Below are positions 22,860-33,665 of a stretch of DNA of 64,000 nt, one piece after another. The DNA comes from Paramyrothecium sp. XJ0827. Lineage: Eukaryota > Ascomycota > Sordariomycetes > Hypocreales > Stachybotryaceae. The position numbers and the translations under genes are program-made. Under the pieces are notes generated by a model. That model did no database searches. It had not been told where the DNA came from and was given only the letters and a program-made list of their open reading frames with translations. Positions within the stretch are counted from its first letter, which is position 1. Each line of letters starts with the position of its first letter. The DNA is taken from NCBI GenBank assembly GCA_020881915.1, contig JAJFPB010000004.1, forward strand, positions 1,984,001-2,048,000, read 5' to 3'.

Positions 22860-25851
22860 ATGTCGAGCTCTGATTTGAACCAGGTGCTCGCGAACACGCT
22901 CGCGGTTGGTACGTTGCCCTTCCCCTTTCGCCTCCCCCTCGAGCTTGTCGACCTCGCCCGAGGGCCGAGAGGTGCTGCTTGTCTGCCTAGGTAGGACGTC
23001 ATAACTGACTTTTCTACTCGATAGACGCGACCCTGCGAAACGCCGCCGAACAACAACTCAACCAGGCAGCCGAGAACAACTTTGTACGTTTTCCCCACGG
23101 CGAGACTGTCCGACTCCCGATTTACATTTTCTCCATGCTGACTTTTCCTCCCTCTGCTAGCCGCAATACCTTGCTGCTCTCGTCCAGGAGCTGGCAAATG
23201 AACAGTCCAATGGAGCCATCCGAAGTGCCGCCGGTATCGCCCTGAAGAACGCTTTCACAGCCCGCGACTTCGCTCGCCAACAGGAGCTGCAAGCAAAGTG
23301 GTTGCAGGGAATCGACGATGCCACGAAGAACCAGATCAAGCAGCTGGCGCTGCAAACACTGGCCTCGACCAACTCGCAAGCCGGCCTGGCCGCCGCACAG
23401 GTAGTGGCCTCCATCGCCGCCATCGAGCTTCCTCGCAGCCAGTGGGGCGATTTGATGCCCTTCCTCGTCAAGAACGTTAGCGAGGGCGCGAACCACCAGA
23501 AGCAGGCCTCCCTGAAAACTATCGGCTTCATTTGCGAAAGCCAGGACACCGAACTGCGCATGGCCCTGGTAACCCACTCCAACGCCATCCTGACTGCCGT
23601 CGTTCAGGGTGCCCGGAAGGAGGAGACCAACAATGAGATCCGTCTCGCTGCCATTCAAGCGCTGGGAGATTCGTTGGAGTTTGTTGGCAACAACTTCAAG
23701 CACGAGGGCGAGCGCAACTACATCATGCAGGTCGTTTGTGAAGCCACGCAAGCTGATGACTCGCTCATCCAGCAGGGAGCCTTTGGCTGCCTCAACAGAA
23801 CCATGGCTCTGTACTATGAGAATATGCGTTTCTACATGGAGAAGGCCCTCTTTGGCTTGACCATCCTGGGTATGAAGTCAGACGACCACGACGTCGCCAA
23901 GCTCGCTGTGGAGTTCTGGAGTACTGTCTGCGAGGAGGAGATCTCCATTGAGGACGATAATGCGCACGTCGAGACGAACGATCAAATAAGACCTTTCTAC
24001 AACTTCGCACGCGTGGCCGCTAATGAGGTTGTGCCCGTGTTGCTGGAGCTGCTGACGAAGCAGGACGAGGATGCCACGGATGAGGAGTACACTCTCTCGC
24101 GAGCTGCCTACCAGTGCCTGCAGCTGTACGCCCAGGCTGTTGGGGCTACTATCATCCAGACAGTCCTCAAGTTTGTCGAGGACAACATTCGTTCCGAGGA
24201 TTGGCGTTTCCGTGACGCCTCCGTCTCCGCCTTTGGTGCCATCATGGAGGGCCCCGATGAGAAGGTTCTCAGCCCTCTCGTCAAGCAAGCTCTTCCTACC
24301 CTGATCAGCATGATGGATGATCAATCTGTCACGGTCAAGGACTCCACCGCTTACGCTCTCGGGCGTATCACCGAGGCATGCTCTGATGCCATCGACCCTC
24401 AGCAGCACCTTCCCTCTCTTATTGAGTCCCTGTTCAAGGGCCTAATTAGCAATGCCAAGATGGCTCCTTCGTGCTGTTGGGCTTTGATGAACCTCGCCGA
24501 GCGCTTCGCTGGTGACCTCGGCGCCTCTGCGAACCCCATCACTCCATTCTTCAACCAAGCCGTCACCACCCTCCTGTCAGTTACCGCCACCCCTGCTACC
24601 GAGGCATCAGATGTCCGAACTGCTGCATACGAAGTCTTGAATGTCTTTGTACAGAGCGCCGCCTCCGAGAGCTTGAACGCTGTGGGTGACCTGACCAAGG
24701 TCGTCCTGGAACGACTGCGTGAGACCATCCCTCTGCAGTCGCAGGTCGTTGGTATCGAAGAGAGAATTCGCCTGGAGGAGACCCAGAACAGCTTGGCTAC
24801 GGTCCTCCAAGGCATCATCACACGAAGGGATAAGGAGATCATTCCCGAGGGAGATGACATCATGACCATTCTCATCCAAATTCTCAACACCCTCAACGGC
24901 AAGTCAAGTGTGCCCGAAGCCGTCTTCGCGACGATCAGCACCCTCGCGACTGCTATGGAGGAGGACTTTGAGAAGTACTTGTCTGCTTTCGTTCCTTACC
25001 TCTACAATGCCCTTGGAAACCATGAAGAACCCAGCATCTGCTCCATGGCTATTGGCCTGGTCAGTGATATCACGAGATCTACCGGTGTCAAGAGCCAGCC
25101 ATACTGCGACGAGTTTGTGAACCACCTGCTCCGCAACTTGACTGTACGTAATACCACAGCGTCATTGATGAAAGACAAAAATCTGAGGCTAACATTCCTT
25201 CATAGGTTCAGGTCTTGGGTCCTCAGTTCAAGCCGGCTATTCTGCAATGTTTCGGCGATATTGCTGGAGCCATCGGTGGACATTTTGAAAAGTACCTTCA
25301 GGTTGTCGCACAGGTCCTTGACCAGGCGGCTGCAGTTACTGCTCCCCCTGAGGGACCGTACGAGATGTTCGACTACGTTGTATCTCTTCGTGAGGGCATC
25401 ATGGACGCCTGGGGTGGTATTATCGGTGCCATGAAGTCAAGCGGAAAGAGTGAGCTCGCCAGTAACACCAAGCTGCATACAACTGCTGACATCAAAGTAG
25501 CCCAAGTCCTCCAGCAATATGTTCAGTCTATCTTCCAGGCCCTAGGCATCATTGCCAGCGACCAGAACCGCAGCGAATCCCTAATGCGCGCGGCCATGGG
25601 TGTGATTGGGTAAGTGTTACCAGACCAGAGCGACTATTATCTTCGCTAACATGTGTTTAAGTGATCTTGCCGATGCTTTCCCCAACGGCGAACTCGTGGA
25701 TGCTTTCCGTCAAGATTGGTTGACTGGAATGATCAAGGAGACCAAGACGAACCGCGAGTTTGCGCCTCGAACCATTGAGACGGCCCGCTGGGCTCGTGAG
25801 CAAGTGAAGCGCCAGATCGGCGGCTCACAGAACGTGATGGCTCAGACCTGA
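22860..25851 (+). CDS. KAP95: Importin subunit beta-1 (karyopherin Kap95)
   Basis: Nuclear import receptor that carries importin-alpha/NLS cargo through the pore and is released by Ran-GTP. Exons are 22860-22908, 23025-23083, 23161-25143, 25206-25609 and 25662-25851 (894 aa). All phases fit. The first two exons are tiny (49 and 59 nt) and supply MSSSDLNQVLANTLAV and DATLRNAAEQQLNQAAENNF, the normal importin-beta N-terminus. Landmarks are PQYLAALVQELANE, the importin-N region, HEAT repeats throughout (e.g. WRFRDASVSAFGAIMEGP, VKDSTAYALGRITE, PSCCWALMNLAE) and the acidic loop-like DEDATDEEY. The C-terminus (FAPRTIETARWAREQVKRQI) is typical. An upstream ATG at 22832 opens a 13-codon frame overlapping the start. 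Confidence 0.95.
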
Positions 25852-26851
25852 AGGAATCTTTCGCCATAACGCATTCGGCGTTGACTGTCTACACTACGCT
25901 CACATGCCGCCTCGACAAGCCCTTGCAGAACGTCGCTTTCTCAAGCACCCGCGCCGCCAAAGTCACATGCAGTTTTGCAAGTGATTCGCCCATATCTACG
26001 GAATCCCCTCCCCAATTTATTTTACCCCCCAACCCCGGCCACAACATAAACGATCCCCACGACGCTTCATGTGTATATAGATCCCCTCCATCGACACCAC
26101 AATAATCCCACCCCCCTAGTACTTACGGCGCTGCACATCTTTACTCATCACACCACCCATCCTGTTCATCCCCCATTACACCATCATGTTACCCCATTTT
26201 AACTCATGTTTTTTTTTTTCTTCACTAAACGCGTCGATGGAATAGAAGTCATGTAAGCCCCGCACGGTTGAGCAAAGCGGTGGCAAGTCAAAATTCATGT
26301 AGAGGACAGGGAGTCAAGGCGGCTGGCAAATCTATTGGTCTTTTTCTTTTCTTTTGTCACTTTCTGCCAACCTACGGACTTGGTCGGTGTCATTCCTTGA
26401 ATGGCCCCTTCAAGTGAAGGGAATATTCTGAAGACGGCCCGCGCCTACTCGCCAGAGCCAGGTAGGGCAAAAGCCATGGATTGAGCGGAAATCTTTCAGG
26501 AGCATGTCGGGGATGACCAACCACTAGAGGAACATGGGCGACGGGCGGCGCACTTCACATCGGGAGATCAAGTGATCTCATCCAAATGCGGTTTTCTGTT
26601 TTACTGTAGCGGCTCAAGAGAAGAAGTTCACCACTATTCAGAACAGGATGTCGACTATCAATCGTGCCGTGATACATGTTAATGAAGCCCCTTCATAATC
26701 AACCTCTTCTCGGAATGAACTGAACGCTCAAACTAGCCTTTCGATAGCCCCCGACTCCTGCTGAAATCACCCACAATGGGATTGTCATAACCATAATCGT
26801 AACCATATACCGGCCCGGAGCCCCAATTGACATTTCTTTACAACTTTTCAC
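25852..26851. other. Convergent 3' intergenic region
   Basis: This lies between importin beta (+) and the Zn2Cys6 gene (-). Only C-rich and T-rich low-complexity sequence is seen (26000-26220). No gene is supported. Confidence 0.5.
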
Positions 26852-29610
26852 TCAGTGAAAGTTACCCATCCATCCATTGGGCGGCGGCACCCATCCCAAC
26901 GGGCCATCGATATGGAACTGAAGCTCATCCTCGAAGCCATCGTTGTTGGGACCCAGCTGCGGGTAAAAGGACATGCTAGCGGCCAGGTCGTAGGGGTTCT
27001 GCGGTGCCTGCGTTACAGCTCCAAAGGCGTCAATTAATGCGCCCATGCCATCGAGGGGTTGCTGGCGCCCAAAGGCAGCAGCTTGCGACATATACATTTG
27101 CGAAGTCGCTTGCTGGTCATGTGGTGAGTGCAGTGGTAGGTCTGCGGCGGATGGTAAAGGAGGTTGCGGGTGCATGGGTGAGTACAGTTGACCACCCACG
27201 TCGGTCAATAAGGGCGGAAGTAGATTATCACAAGGCGAATCCTCCATAGGGGGCGTCTGCTCCGCAACAGAAAGTTCTGGTGTCTTGGGGTGTACCAGGG
27301 ATGTTGGAGGCGGTGTAGGCTCTGCCGAAGGATGAACCGTGCTTGGCTTCGAAGCTGTATTAAGAATATGGGGAACAGGGTCTGCGCCATCAGCCATGCT
27401 TCCTTCATCCGCGAGGGTCTTCGCTTGTGGATCGTGAGAAAACTTCTCCAGCGCGTCAGTCCAGCGAGAGGCGAGTGGCCACACCTCTTTGCACTCCATC
27501 AGAATAGCTATCGTACGTCGAAGCATGATGGGGCCTTGGCGGACTATTGTGGGATCCTGACACACTGCGAAATCGTCAAATAAATGGAAGAAGTCGTTCA
27601 TAGGGGGGTAGTACACACATTCTGGGTACTTGCAGAGGTAGGCGGAGAACAATCCGCAACTATAAACGCAAAAGGCTGCGATTTGAGCACCAACGCCCTC
27701 ATCAGAAGACCGACTGCTGAATTGTGCTTCAATCTGCTCGAATAGATCTCGGACGTTGCGGAACAACTCCGTAGACATGGCAGAGAAGAAAGCATAGCCG
27801 GCTGATTGCTTTGTCCTGAGGTTGATGATGCTGCTGACTGTGATTAGGGTCTGCGGGGCGGACAGCTGGCTCTGAGTACAACTTACTCAATGAGGTACGG
27901 GCGCCGTACAACAATATTGCACAATCTGGTTACCATAGTGGCGCTGAGGTAGGCCTGAGAATTTCGGACTATTAGCGAAAGCCGCACAGCTCCGTGATAA
28001 GGATTAAGATGAAGACATACAAGATCCTGCCCCTCGGATTTGTATTTCAGGAGAAGGGATCTTCCCCACAAGTGATGCTGAGGCAGACCCTGCTCCCAAT
28101 CTCTCAACTTCTTGACCATGATGGAGAAGTCGCTTGTCGGTTCCCAAGGCCTGGAGCTGCGCGCAAAGTTCACGGCTCGGCGTCCAACCATTCCCCAGAA
28201 GTGATGCACTTGCATGAGCGTTGCAAACAGCGAACGTCTTGGATCGCACATGAGAGCAGGGTTTTCAATTGCTGGTAGTGTGCCTTCGAGTGCCGCTCGC
28301 GATACTGGTTCTCGACCGCTGGCAAAGTCTTCTTCATCACAAGGGAGAAGTGCCGTAATGTCAGACGCAGCAAGTGACACAGGACACAAAGGGCTGGAGT
28401 GCAGACTGTCTTGACTATGAAGCATCCACTGCCATTTGTCTCAGTTAACGGCCATCAGGAAACACACCCTCGCACAAGCAACATACCAAAGTCCGGCGGG
28501 CAGATTCAGCTCGAATGACGAGATCAGTAGTAGGGTTATGGAGCTGATATGTCTCTTCCCTGTGTAACTGCATCAACGTGGCCATGCGCATAGCTATGCC
28601 CATATTAACCTATAAATAACCGTCAGCCAATGCCAAGGTCAAGCCAGAGATTCCACTCACAAAGCTCTTGTTCCTGAGCCCGCTTCCCTGCTGAGCGATG
28701 CTCAGGAGGTAGAATGCTTGACACCTCTCGAGGCTGGGTTCTTGATACACCTCACCTATGGCCAACGTCGAGGCCCTCTCCATGAAATACTCGGCCGCAC
28801 TTATGCCGGATCCATATCGTGCACAGAGCGCCGGGCTCAGTCGCGCTGAGATGCTGAGTATACTCAAGAGGAGGAAAGGATTTACCGAAAGATGGTTCTT
28901 CTGGAGCCGTTCGGGAAACTGCTTCTTAGGTATGAAGCCGAGCTGAAAATAATGACGGGTGAAACGGTCGACGCCGTCAATAAGGTGGTTAAGTGGAGGG
29001 AGGTCCTCCCACACATCCGCAAGCGAGCCATTGGTGGCACTGTATGGAAGCTCCAAAAGGGCTCTTCTTACTCTTATGGAGTCCCGTCGAGGAGGTTTGT
29101 CTGCCCGTTTCCGTGGATGACGGTATTCACGGTCATTATCTGGTTGACCACGGACGGGAAATTCACTGTGGAGAGAGAAGCAACATGTTTAGCTCAAACT
29201 GGGAGACAAGTTCGGAAAGAGGCGATGCAACATAATAGCATCTTGGGTAGCGCTCGATTGTGACTTACCAATCCTTGGGACCGAGGCCTGCCTCCGTGCA
29301 GGCCCTGCATGGAGGGACTCCTTTATCATGGAGGCATTTACTTCTCATCCGTCGGCACCTACAAGTTCCTCAGGTCAGAATGGGTCTTGTAGGAAGTTGA
29401 GAATTAGCGAAGAAGCACTGCAGTAACGGCTTACCTTCTACATGCGATGGGCGCCCTGCGTTTGATGACGGGAGCGTCTGATGCACCGGCTCCGGCTGCA
29501 TTGCCGATACCGATCCCCGCATCTGCTCTGGACCCGCCCGGGACAGCGGCAGAAACAGAGACAGAGACAGAGTTCGGGGGCGGGAACCGGCTCAGGACAA
29601 CGGATTCCAT
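26852..29610 (-). CDS. Zn2Cys6 fungal transcription factor with middle homology region
   Basis: Nuclear sequence-specific regulator; target genes are unknown. Exons in transcript order are 29610-29435, 29358-29269, 29165-28661, 28609-28487, 28428-27887 and 27830-26852 (804 aa); each junction keeps phase. The binuclear zinc cluster uses C57, C60, C67, C76, C79 and C89 (ACRRCRRMRSKC...CRAC...DCEFPVRG) and is assembled from three exons. Both introns inside it interrupt codons of the cluster. The conserved segment that follows (LELPYSATNGSLADVWEDL, FTRHYFQLGFIPKKQFPE) and the helical exons (fungal TF_MHR-like, e.g. NMGIAMRMATLMQLHRE) continue to a Pro/Ser/Gln-rich C-terminus, a likely activation region. 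The start is the ATG before a Val/Ser-rich N-terminus; an in-frame ATG lies 20 codons upstream. It converges with importin beta. Confidence 0.88.
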
Positions 29611-30210
29611 TGCTTTAAAGCACACAATCGCTGGCGGCTGGCTAGGCGATGGAACTCGTTCTGGTGGCACCCATTGGGTGTTCCGGGGGGGGACAAATCG
29701 TGACCAGAGTTTGGTCGGCCTTCACACACACTGGGGTGCCTGGACGCTTGCTGCGGCGGGCCGAGGGCAACAGTTGCCTGCCGGATCTGCCCGCCCTCTT
29801 GAGTGAGGATTTTCCAAAGTCCTGTCGGATGGTGTCTTATGCTATCTCTGTGACACGTAGGAGCGCAACAGGGGCCGGCAAAGGCATGGCAAGGCAGGGC
29901 TAGGCAAGGCAAATGCAGAACGGAGCAGCAGTAGAGGGTTCGACGGCGGCGGGAGGCAAAAAAAACAAGAGCAGGCGAACGGCGCCGGCACGACACGGCA
30001 GAGCGGCAGGTCAACGCAGCAGGGCCGCCCCGAGGCAGAGATCCCGGCGTCCAAACAAGAGGTCAATCAGGCCACCATGAAGGCGCAGGTGAAGGACAAA
30101 TATACTTCTGCTTCGGGCGCGGTGGTGGTGCCACAGGGGGATGGAGAGGAAGCGATGGGAGAGGCTGACAACGAGGGGAACGAGTTTGGGGAGAGGAGCA
30201 TGAGCATAGG

Positions 30211-30284
30211 TAGTAAGGTGAGGTAAGGTAAGGTAAGGTAAGGTAGAGCAAGGTAGAGCAAGGCAGAGCAAGGCAAGGCAAGGT
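30211..30284. repeat. Degenerate pentanucleotide repeat (AAGGT/AAGGC)
   Basis: Tandem aggta/aaggt units shift downstream into aaggtagagc and aaggcagagc variants, ending in aaggcaaggcaaggt. It was read directly from the sequence. Confidence 0.85.
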
Positions 30285-30596
30285 AAAAAGGCAGAAACGC
30301 GATGGAAAGGCGACGCAAACCGCTGCCGCTTTACGCTGGCAGGTACCCGATGTAGATGCCCGAGCTGCGCGAGGTACCTGCCTCCCTAACGTGCAGCCGC
30401 GCTGTTGGAAACGGCAGGTGAGGCACATCAACGAACCTCGCCATTTCCGCCACCCGACGCATTATTAACAGCCAAGGTACAGCCCTGCTTATGGCTGCCA
30501 CGCCCCTCCCCGCGAGGACCCTTCCTCCGCCGCCTCGTCCATAACGGTACACTTACAGATAACTACTACACGCGAGAAAGAGGGGGGACCCCCAAG

Positions 30597-30598
<2 letters not shown>

Positions 30599-30656
<58 letters not shown>
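30599..30656. repeat. (GT)29 microsatellite
   Basis: Uninterrupted GT dinucleotide repeat of 29 units. It is followed by an imperfect GTGCGT-type continuation to about 30684. Confidence 0.97.
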
Positions 30657-30663
<7 letters not shown>

Positions 30664-31779
30664 CGTGTGCGTGTGCGTGCGCGCTTTGGCAAGAGGCTAG
30701 AGGACTCAGCGTGGCCGCGTCGTGGGAGACGGGAAGCCCACGTGACGATGAATTGACCGGTCGAAATGTGACAGGTCACATCTGGGGTAGCACTCGGGAC
30801 CAGGTAGAAGAGCGAGCATTTCTTGCCGGCCAGGAAAACTTGGTTGCCGGCTAGACCTGATGGTTTTGAGTGGCTCGCGCGGCTGCGTGTGTCTCAGTTC
30901 GATTAAGACCGAGTCGCCGGGGCCATGCGAGAAACACATGAGCGAATGGTGGTCCTTTGGAACGGGCGCACCCCAACCTTCAGACCTGCGGACAGGGCTC
31001 ACTTATAAGTCTGGCGCAATCAATTTCGCTCCATTGTCTTCTCTTGTTGTAAGACTAGCATCTGTCAGCTCTTTTTTAAAACACATATACACACATACAC
31101 AGTGCTGTAGACTGGGCTTTCCATTCTCTCCTTTCCCTTGCTTTCCCTTGCCTTCCCTTCCCTTTCCCCATGATAAGAACCATAGCAGCCCTTTCCCGAA
31201 CCTGACCCTGACGAGCACTCAGTAACTAGAAACCCTTGGTTTTGGCCTGCTGCTGCATTGAGTTGAAATAGCAATCGTCATCCTGCAGAGAGCACGCCTA
31301 GTGCGACACAGCTGACAAATGTAACGCCTCGGATAACCCCAGTCGCGAACTTGGAAATGATTCTCGGTGCTGTGGTTCCAGAGATTGAGACAGCCGCTCT
31401 ATTCATTTCCCTCTATCCTCGCGGGCTCCCCCTGCAAAGGCCGACCCGGTTCCGTGAAGTGCGTCCTGGGCCATGCCCGGAGGGGCGGTAGTGCCGAGAA
31501 AGAAAGAAGAAGAAAAAGAAAGCCCCCCCCCCCTCCAGTATCCTATTCGGTAAGGACCGGTGAATTGGTGGAGGACGTTTGGCGGTTCTCGTTGGTCAAG
31601 AGCGAGCCCGCCCTCTGAGCTAAGTCTCATCATGCAGCCAGCTCAGCTTCTAGTGCCCTGATCTATGTGCTCAAGACTCAGGCCTGGCAATTATTTTGAG
31701 ACATGGGTTTCCCAATTTCAACAACATAGCGCGTCGGGTTCGTCTTTTCCAGATCTCCGTTCGAACACTCGTCGGCTTT

Positions 31780-32586
31780 TCACACGTCCCGCCGATCCAG
31801 CGCTCGGACGATCGCATAGCTCGTGCCAGCAGCCAGCATGCCAATCACCAAGGTCTGCAAGGCCCCGTACAGCCCTGCCCTGTGGTTCTTGATGGTGACC
31901 CAGTTCTTGACGTAGCCGAAGCCGAGCAGCACGATGACCGTGACCGCGACCGACACGACTAGCGCCTCGCGTACGCGGCTCATGACGAAATAGGGGATCA
32001 TGGGGATGAGGCCGCCGATGAAGTAGCTCAATCCCATGGTTACGGCCGATATCCATGCGCGGTGGATGTTGGGCTTGTCCAGCCGCAGGCCAAAGTCCAT
32101 CTTGAAGCGCACCCATTGCTCCTGGTTCCGGCACAGCTCGTCGACCAGAGGCGTGGCTGCGGCGCGCGACACCTTGTACTTCTCAAGGATGCTGAAGATT
32201 TCGCCGCGCTGCTCCTCGGGCATGCAGCGGACCTCGTGGGCCTGGCCCTTCTCCTCCGAGTGGTAATGGTCGCGCTCCGTCACCGCAGCGAGGTACGCGC
32301 CGAGGCCCATGCTGATCATGCCGGAGAAGAGCTCGGCGAGGCCGCCCATGATGACAAGCTTGGCGCTACCGAGACTCGATAGGCCGGCTGTCAGCGCGAA
32401 TGGCACGGTAAGGCCATCTGAGAAGCCGATGATGATGTCGCGAATAATGTCGTTGTGGTCCAAACGGGACTCATCGCTGGAACTTGTTGACGAGCCCGTG
32501 GTGCGATCTTGGACGCGGTGCTGCCTGTTGCACTCGCTGATGGGCTCGGCCGCAAGTAGAGGGGATGCTTCCGACATGTAGACCAT
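31780..32586 (-). CDS. CCC1: CCC1/VIT-family vacuolar iron/manganese transporter
   Basis: Vacuolar membrane transporter storing cytosolic Fe2+ or Mn2+. It is a single exon of 268 aa. The first helix block IIRDIIIGFSDGLTVPFALTAGLSS is the hallmark of the family. It is followed by the second helix (GGLAELFSGMISMGLGAYLA), a cytosolic Glu/His/Met-containing helical domain (ERDHYHSEEKGQAHEV...MPEEQRGEIFSIL) that would bind metal, and three C-terminal helices (SYFIGGLIPMIPYFV, VAVTVIVLLGFGYVKN, LQTLVIGMLAAGTSYAIV). It is somewhat shorter than yeast Ccc1 (322 aa) because the N-terminus is short. The ATG at 32586 is used; a second ATG lies three codons downstream. The adjacent leader carries an inverted repeat and a GATA-type site. 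Confidence 0.93.
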   Translation of the reverse strand: MVYMSEASPLLAAEPISECNRQHRVQDRTTGSSTSSSDESRLDHNDIIRDIIIGFSDGLTVPFALTAGLSSLGSAKLVIMGGLAELFSGMISMGLGAYLAAVTERDHYHSEEKGQAHEVRCMPEEQRGEIFSILEKYKVSRAAATPLVDELCRNQEQWVRFKMDFGLRLDKPNIHRAWISAVTMGLSYFIGGLIPMIPYFVMSRVREALVVSVAVTVIVLLGFGYVKNWVTIKNHRAGLYGALQTLVIGMLAAGTSYAIVRALDRRDV

Positions 32587-33065
32587 TGTATATTGAAACT
32601 GAGCTATACAGGTTTCAATTTATCTGAGTAATGGCTGTCACTCTTTACCGAATCTTTTCCTCTAGAGAAAAACACTTGCATATGCGGATTGGGACCGTGG
32701 GAGTATTCTTGCCCAATCCTTTGGAAATGGAGTCCACGAGGGCATTATATACGGTCGGTGGGCAACTGCCCGAGTTTCCACTAACCATATCCAGGGGATC
32801 CCGCCCATACTGAGGGCATGAATGGCCGGGATTTGTCTGAGCGGTCGTAGTCTCCAACCATGGTGTTGGTTGAACTGCTTACACGCTGGCCAATCAGAAG
32901 CGTTGGTTTAGTAATGCCAGCATAAGCCTCGAACCCCATCTGGCAAGACGCTAGGTGAACCTACAGGACACGCCTCGAATACGACACAAAAGACCCATTG
33001 TAGGCTTCGAGCCCCGGTGTTCTATTCGACGAATGCCAAATCTTTCATTTCGTGGCGGCCCGGAT
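32587..33065. other. Intergenic region upstream of the CCC1-type gene
   Basis: Holds an 8-bp inverted repeat (32592-32619), a GATA-type site (32620-32628) and CCAAT-type pentamers (near 32686 and 32712, and CCAATCA near 32889). No gene is seen. Confidence 0.5.
32592..32628 (-). promoter_or_regulatory. Inverted repeat plus GATA-type site before the CCC1-like start codon
   Basis: The arms attgaaac (32592-32599) and gtttcaat (32612-32619) are perfect complements with a 12-nt spacer. Next to them the gene strand reads CTCAGATAA (32628-32620), one mismatch from ATCWGATAA, the published site of fungal siderophore/iron GATA repressors. A regulatory role is inferred. Confidence 0.4.
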
Positions 33066-33665
33066 TTAAGCTGCCAAGAGCCCGTCGTCGTCTGGCCAAT
33101 CCAGGAGGTCGTCCATGGACATGAGGCACCAAGGCTTGACTTCTGTAGTGGACGACTCCCCATCTCCGAGGGCCGGTACATCCGAGGACGAGTCTGAAAG
33201 CGCCTTCTCCGCCGCGGAGCTCGGGGAGTATGTAGCCGCCCGCTGTAACCTCAGATACTCTGCTGGCGTGACGCCGGTACATTTCTTGAAGACGCGGTGA
33301 AAGTGCCATTTGGAAAGGCCTGCATGCTCGGCCATTTGAGCCGGAGTAAGCAGGCCGTCTTGATTCGCCATGCCCGGGGCTTGGACAAAACCCCGAATCT
33401 TTCGCATCGCCGCCTCTTCAGGCATGAGACCCGCCAAGTCCGGCTTGCACCGCTTACAGGCCCTATAACCGGCCTTCTGAGCATGGCTGCCGGTCGCATA
33501 AAACGTGACGTTTGCGCGTCGCGCGAGGCGAGCCTTGCAAACGGGTCGGCAGTAGATCTTGGTCGACTTGACACCGTACACGAAGTAGCCATCGGCATCC
33601 CCATTCCGGGCAACCAAAGCCTCCCAGCGGGACGCGTCGTCTCTGAAGCGGGTGCCAACAGTCAT
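33066..33665 (-). CDS. Ada-like methyl-phosphotriester sensor/transcription factor (Ada N-domain + AraC-type HTH)
   Basis: Resembles the N-terminal half of bacterial Ada, which takes a methyl group from DNA phosphotriesters onto a zinc-bound Cys and then activates repair genes. It is a single exon of 199 aa. Zinc ligands C39, C43, C70 and C73 have the same spacing as E. coli Ada C38/C42/C69/C72 (YCRPVCKAR...ACKRC). Also seen are RFRDDASRWEALVARNGDADGYF-like Ada sequence and an HTH (LTPAQMAEHAGLSKWHFHRVF, ~residues 105-125) followed by GVTPAEYLRLQR. The second Cys-alkyltransferase domain of Ada is absent. The C-terminal ~55 residues are Ser/Asp-rich and end in an acidic segment (MDDLLDWPDDDG) that could activate transcription. 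The lack of introns and bacterial-type architecture suggest old horizontal origin (inference). Confidence 0.9.
   Translation of the reverse strand: MTVGTRFRDDASRWEALVARNGDADGYFVYGVKSTKIYCRPVCKARLARRANVTFYATGSHAQKAGYRACKRCKPDLAGLMPEEAAMRKIRGFVQAPGMANQDGLLTPAQMAEHAGLSKWHFHRVFKKCTGVTPAEYLRLQRAATYSPSSAAEKALSDSSSDVPALGDGESSTTEVKPWCLMSMDDLLDWPDDDGLLAA

Larger units (their letters stand above)
29611..31779. other. Intergenic region rich in simple repeats
   Basis: No gene is supported. The region holds GCAAGG/AAGGT pentamer-like repeats (29875-29915, 30211-30284), a long GT microsatellite (30599-30656), CT/CCTT-rich tracts (31120-31170) and a C9 run near 31525. Frames of up to 150 aa here are translations of the repeats. 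Confidence 0.5.

Noticed and set aside
23122..23751. 209-aa minus-strand frame inside importin beta
   Set aside because: Shadow of the importin coding frame; the plus strand carries clear HEAT-repeat protein.
30405..30854. 149-aa frame containing a long Cys/Val run
   Set aside because: It is a translation of the GT microsatellite.
32920..33020. Possible tRNA from ttcga-containing words on either strand
   Set aside because: No T-stem complementarity and no acceptor pairing.
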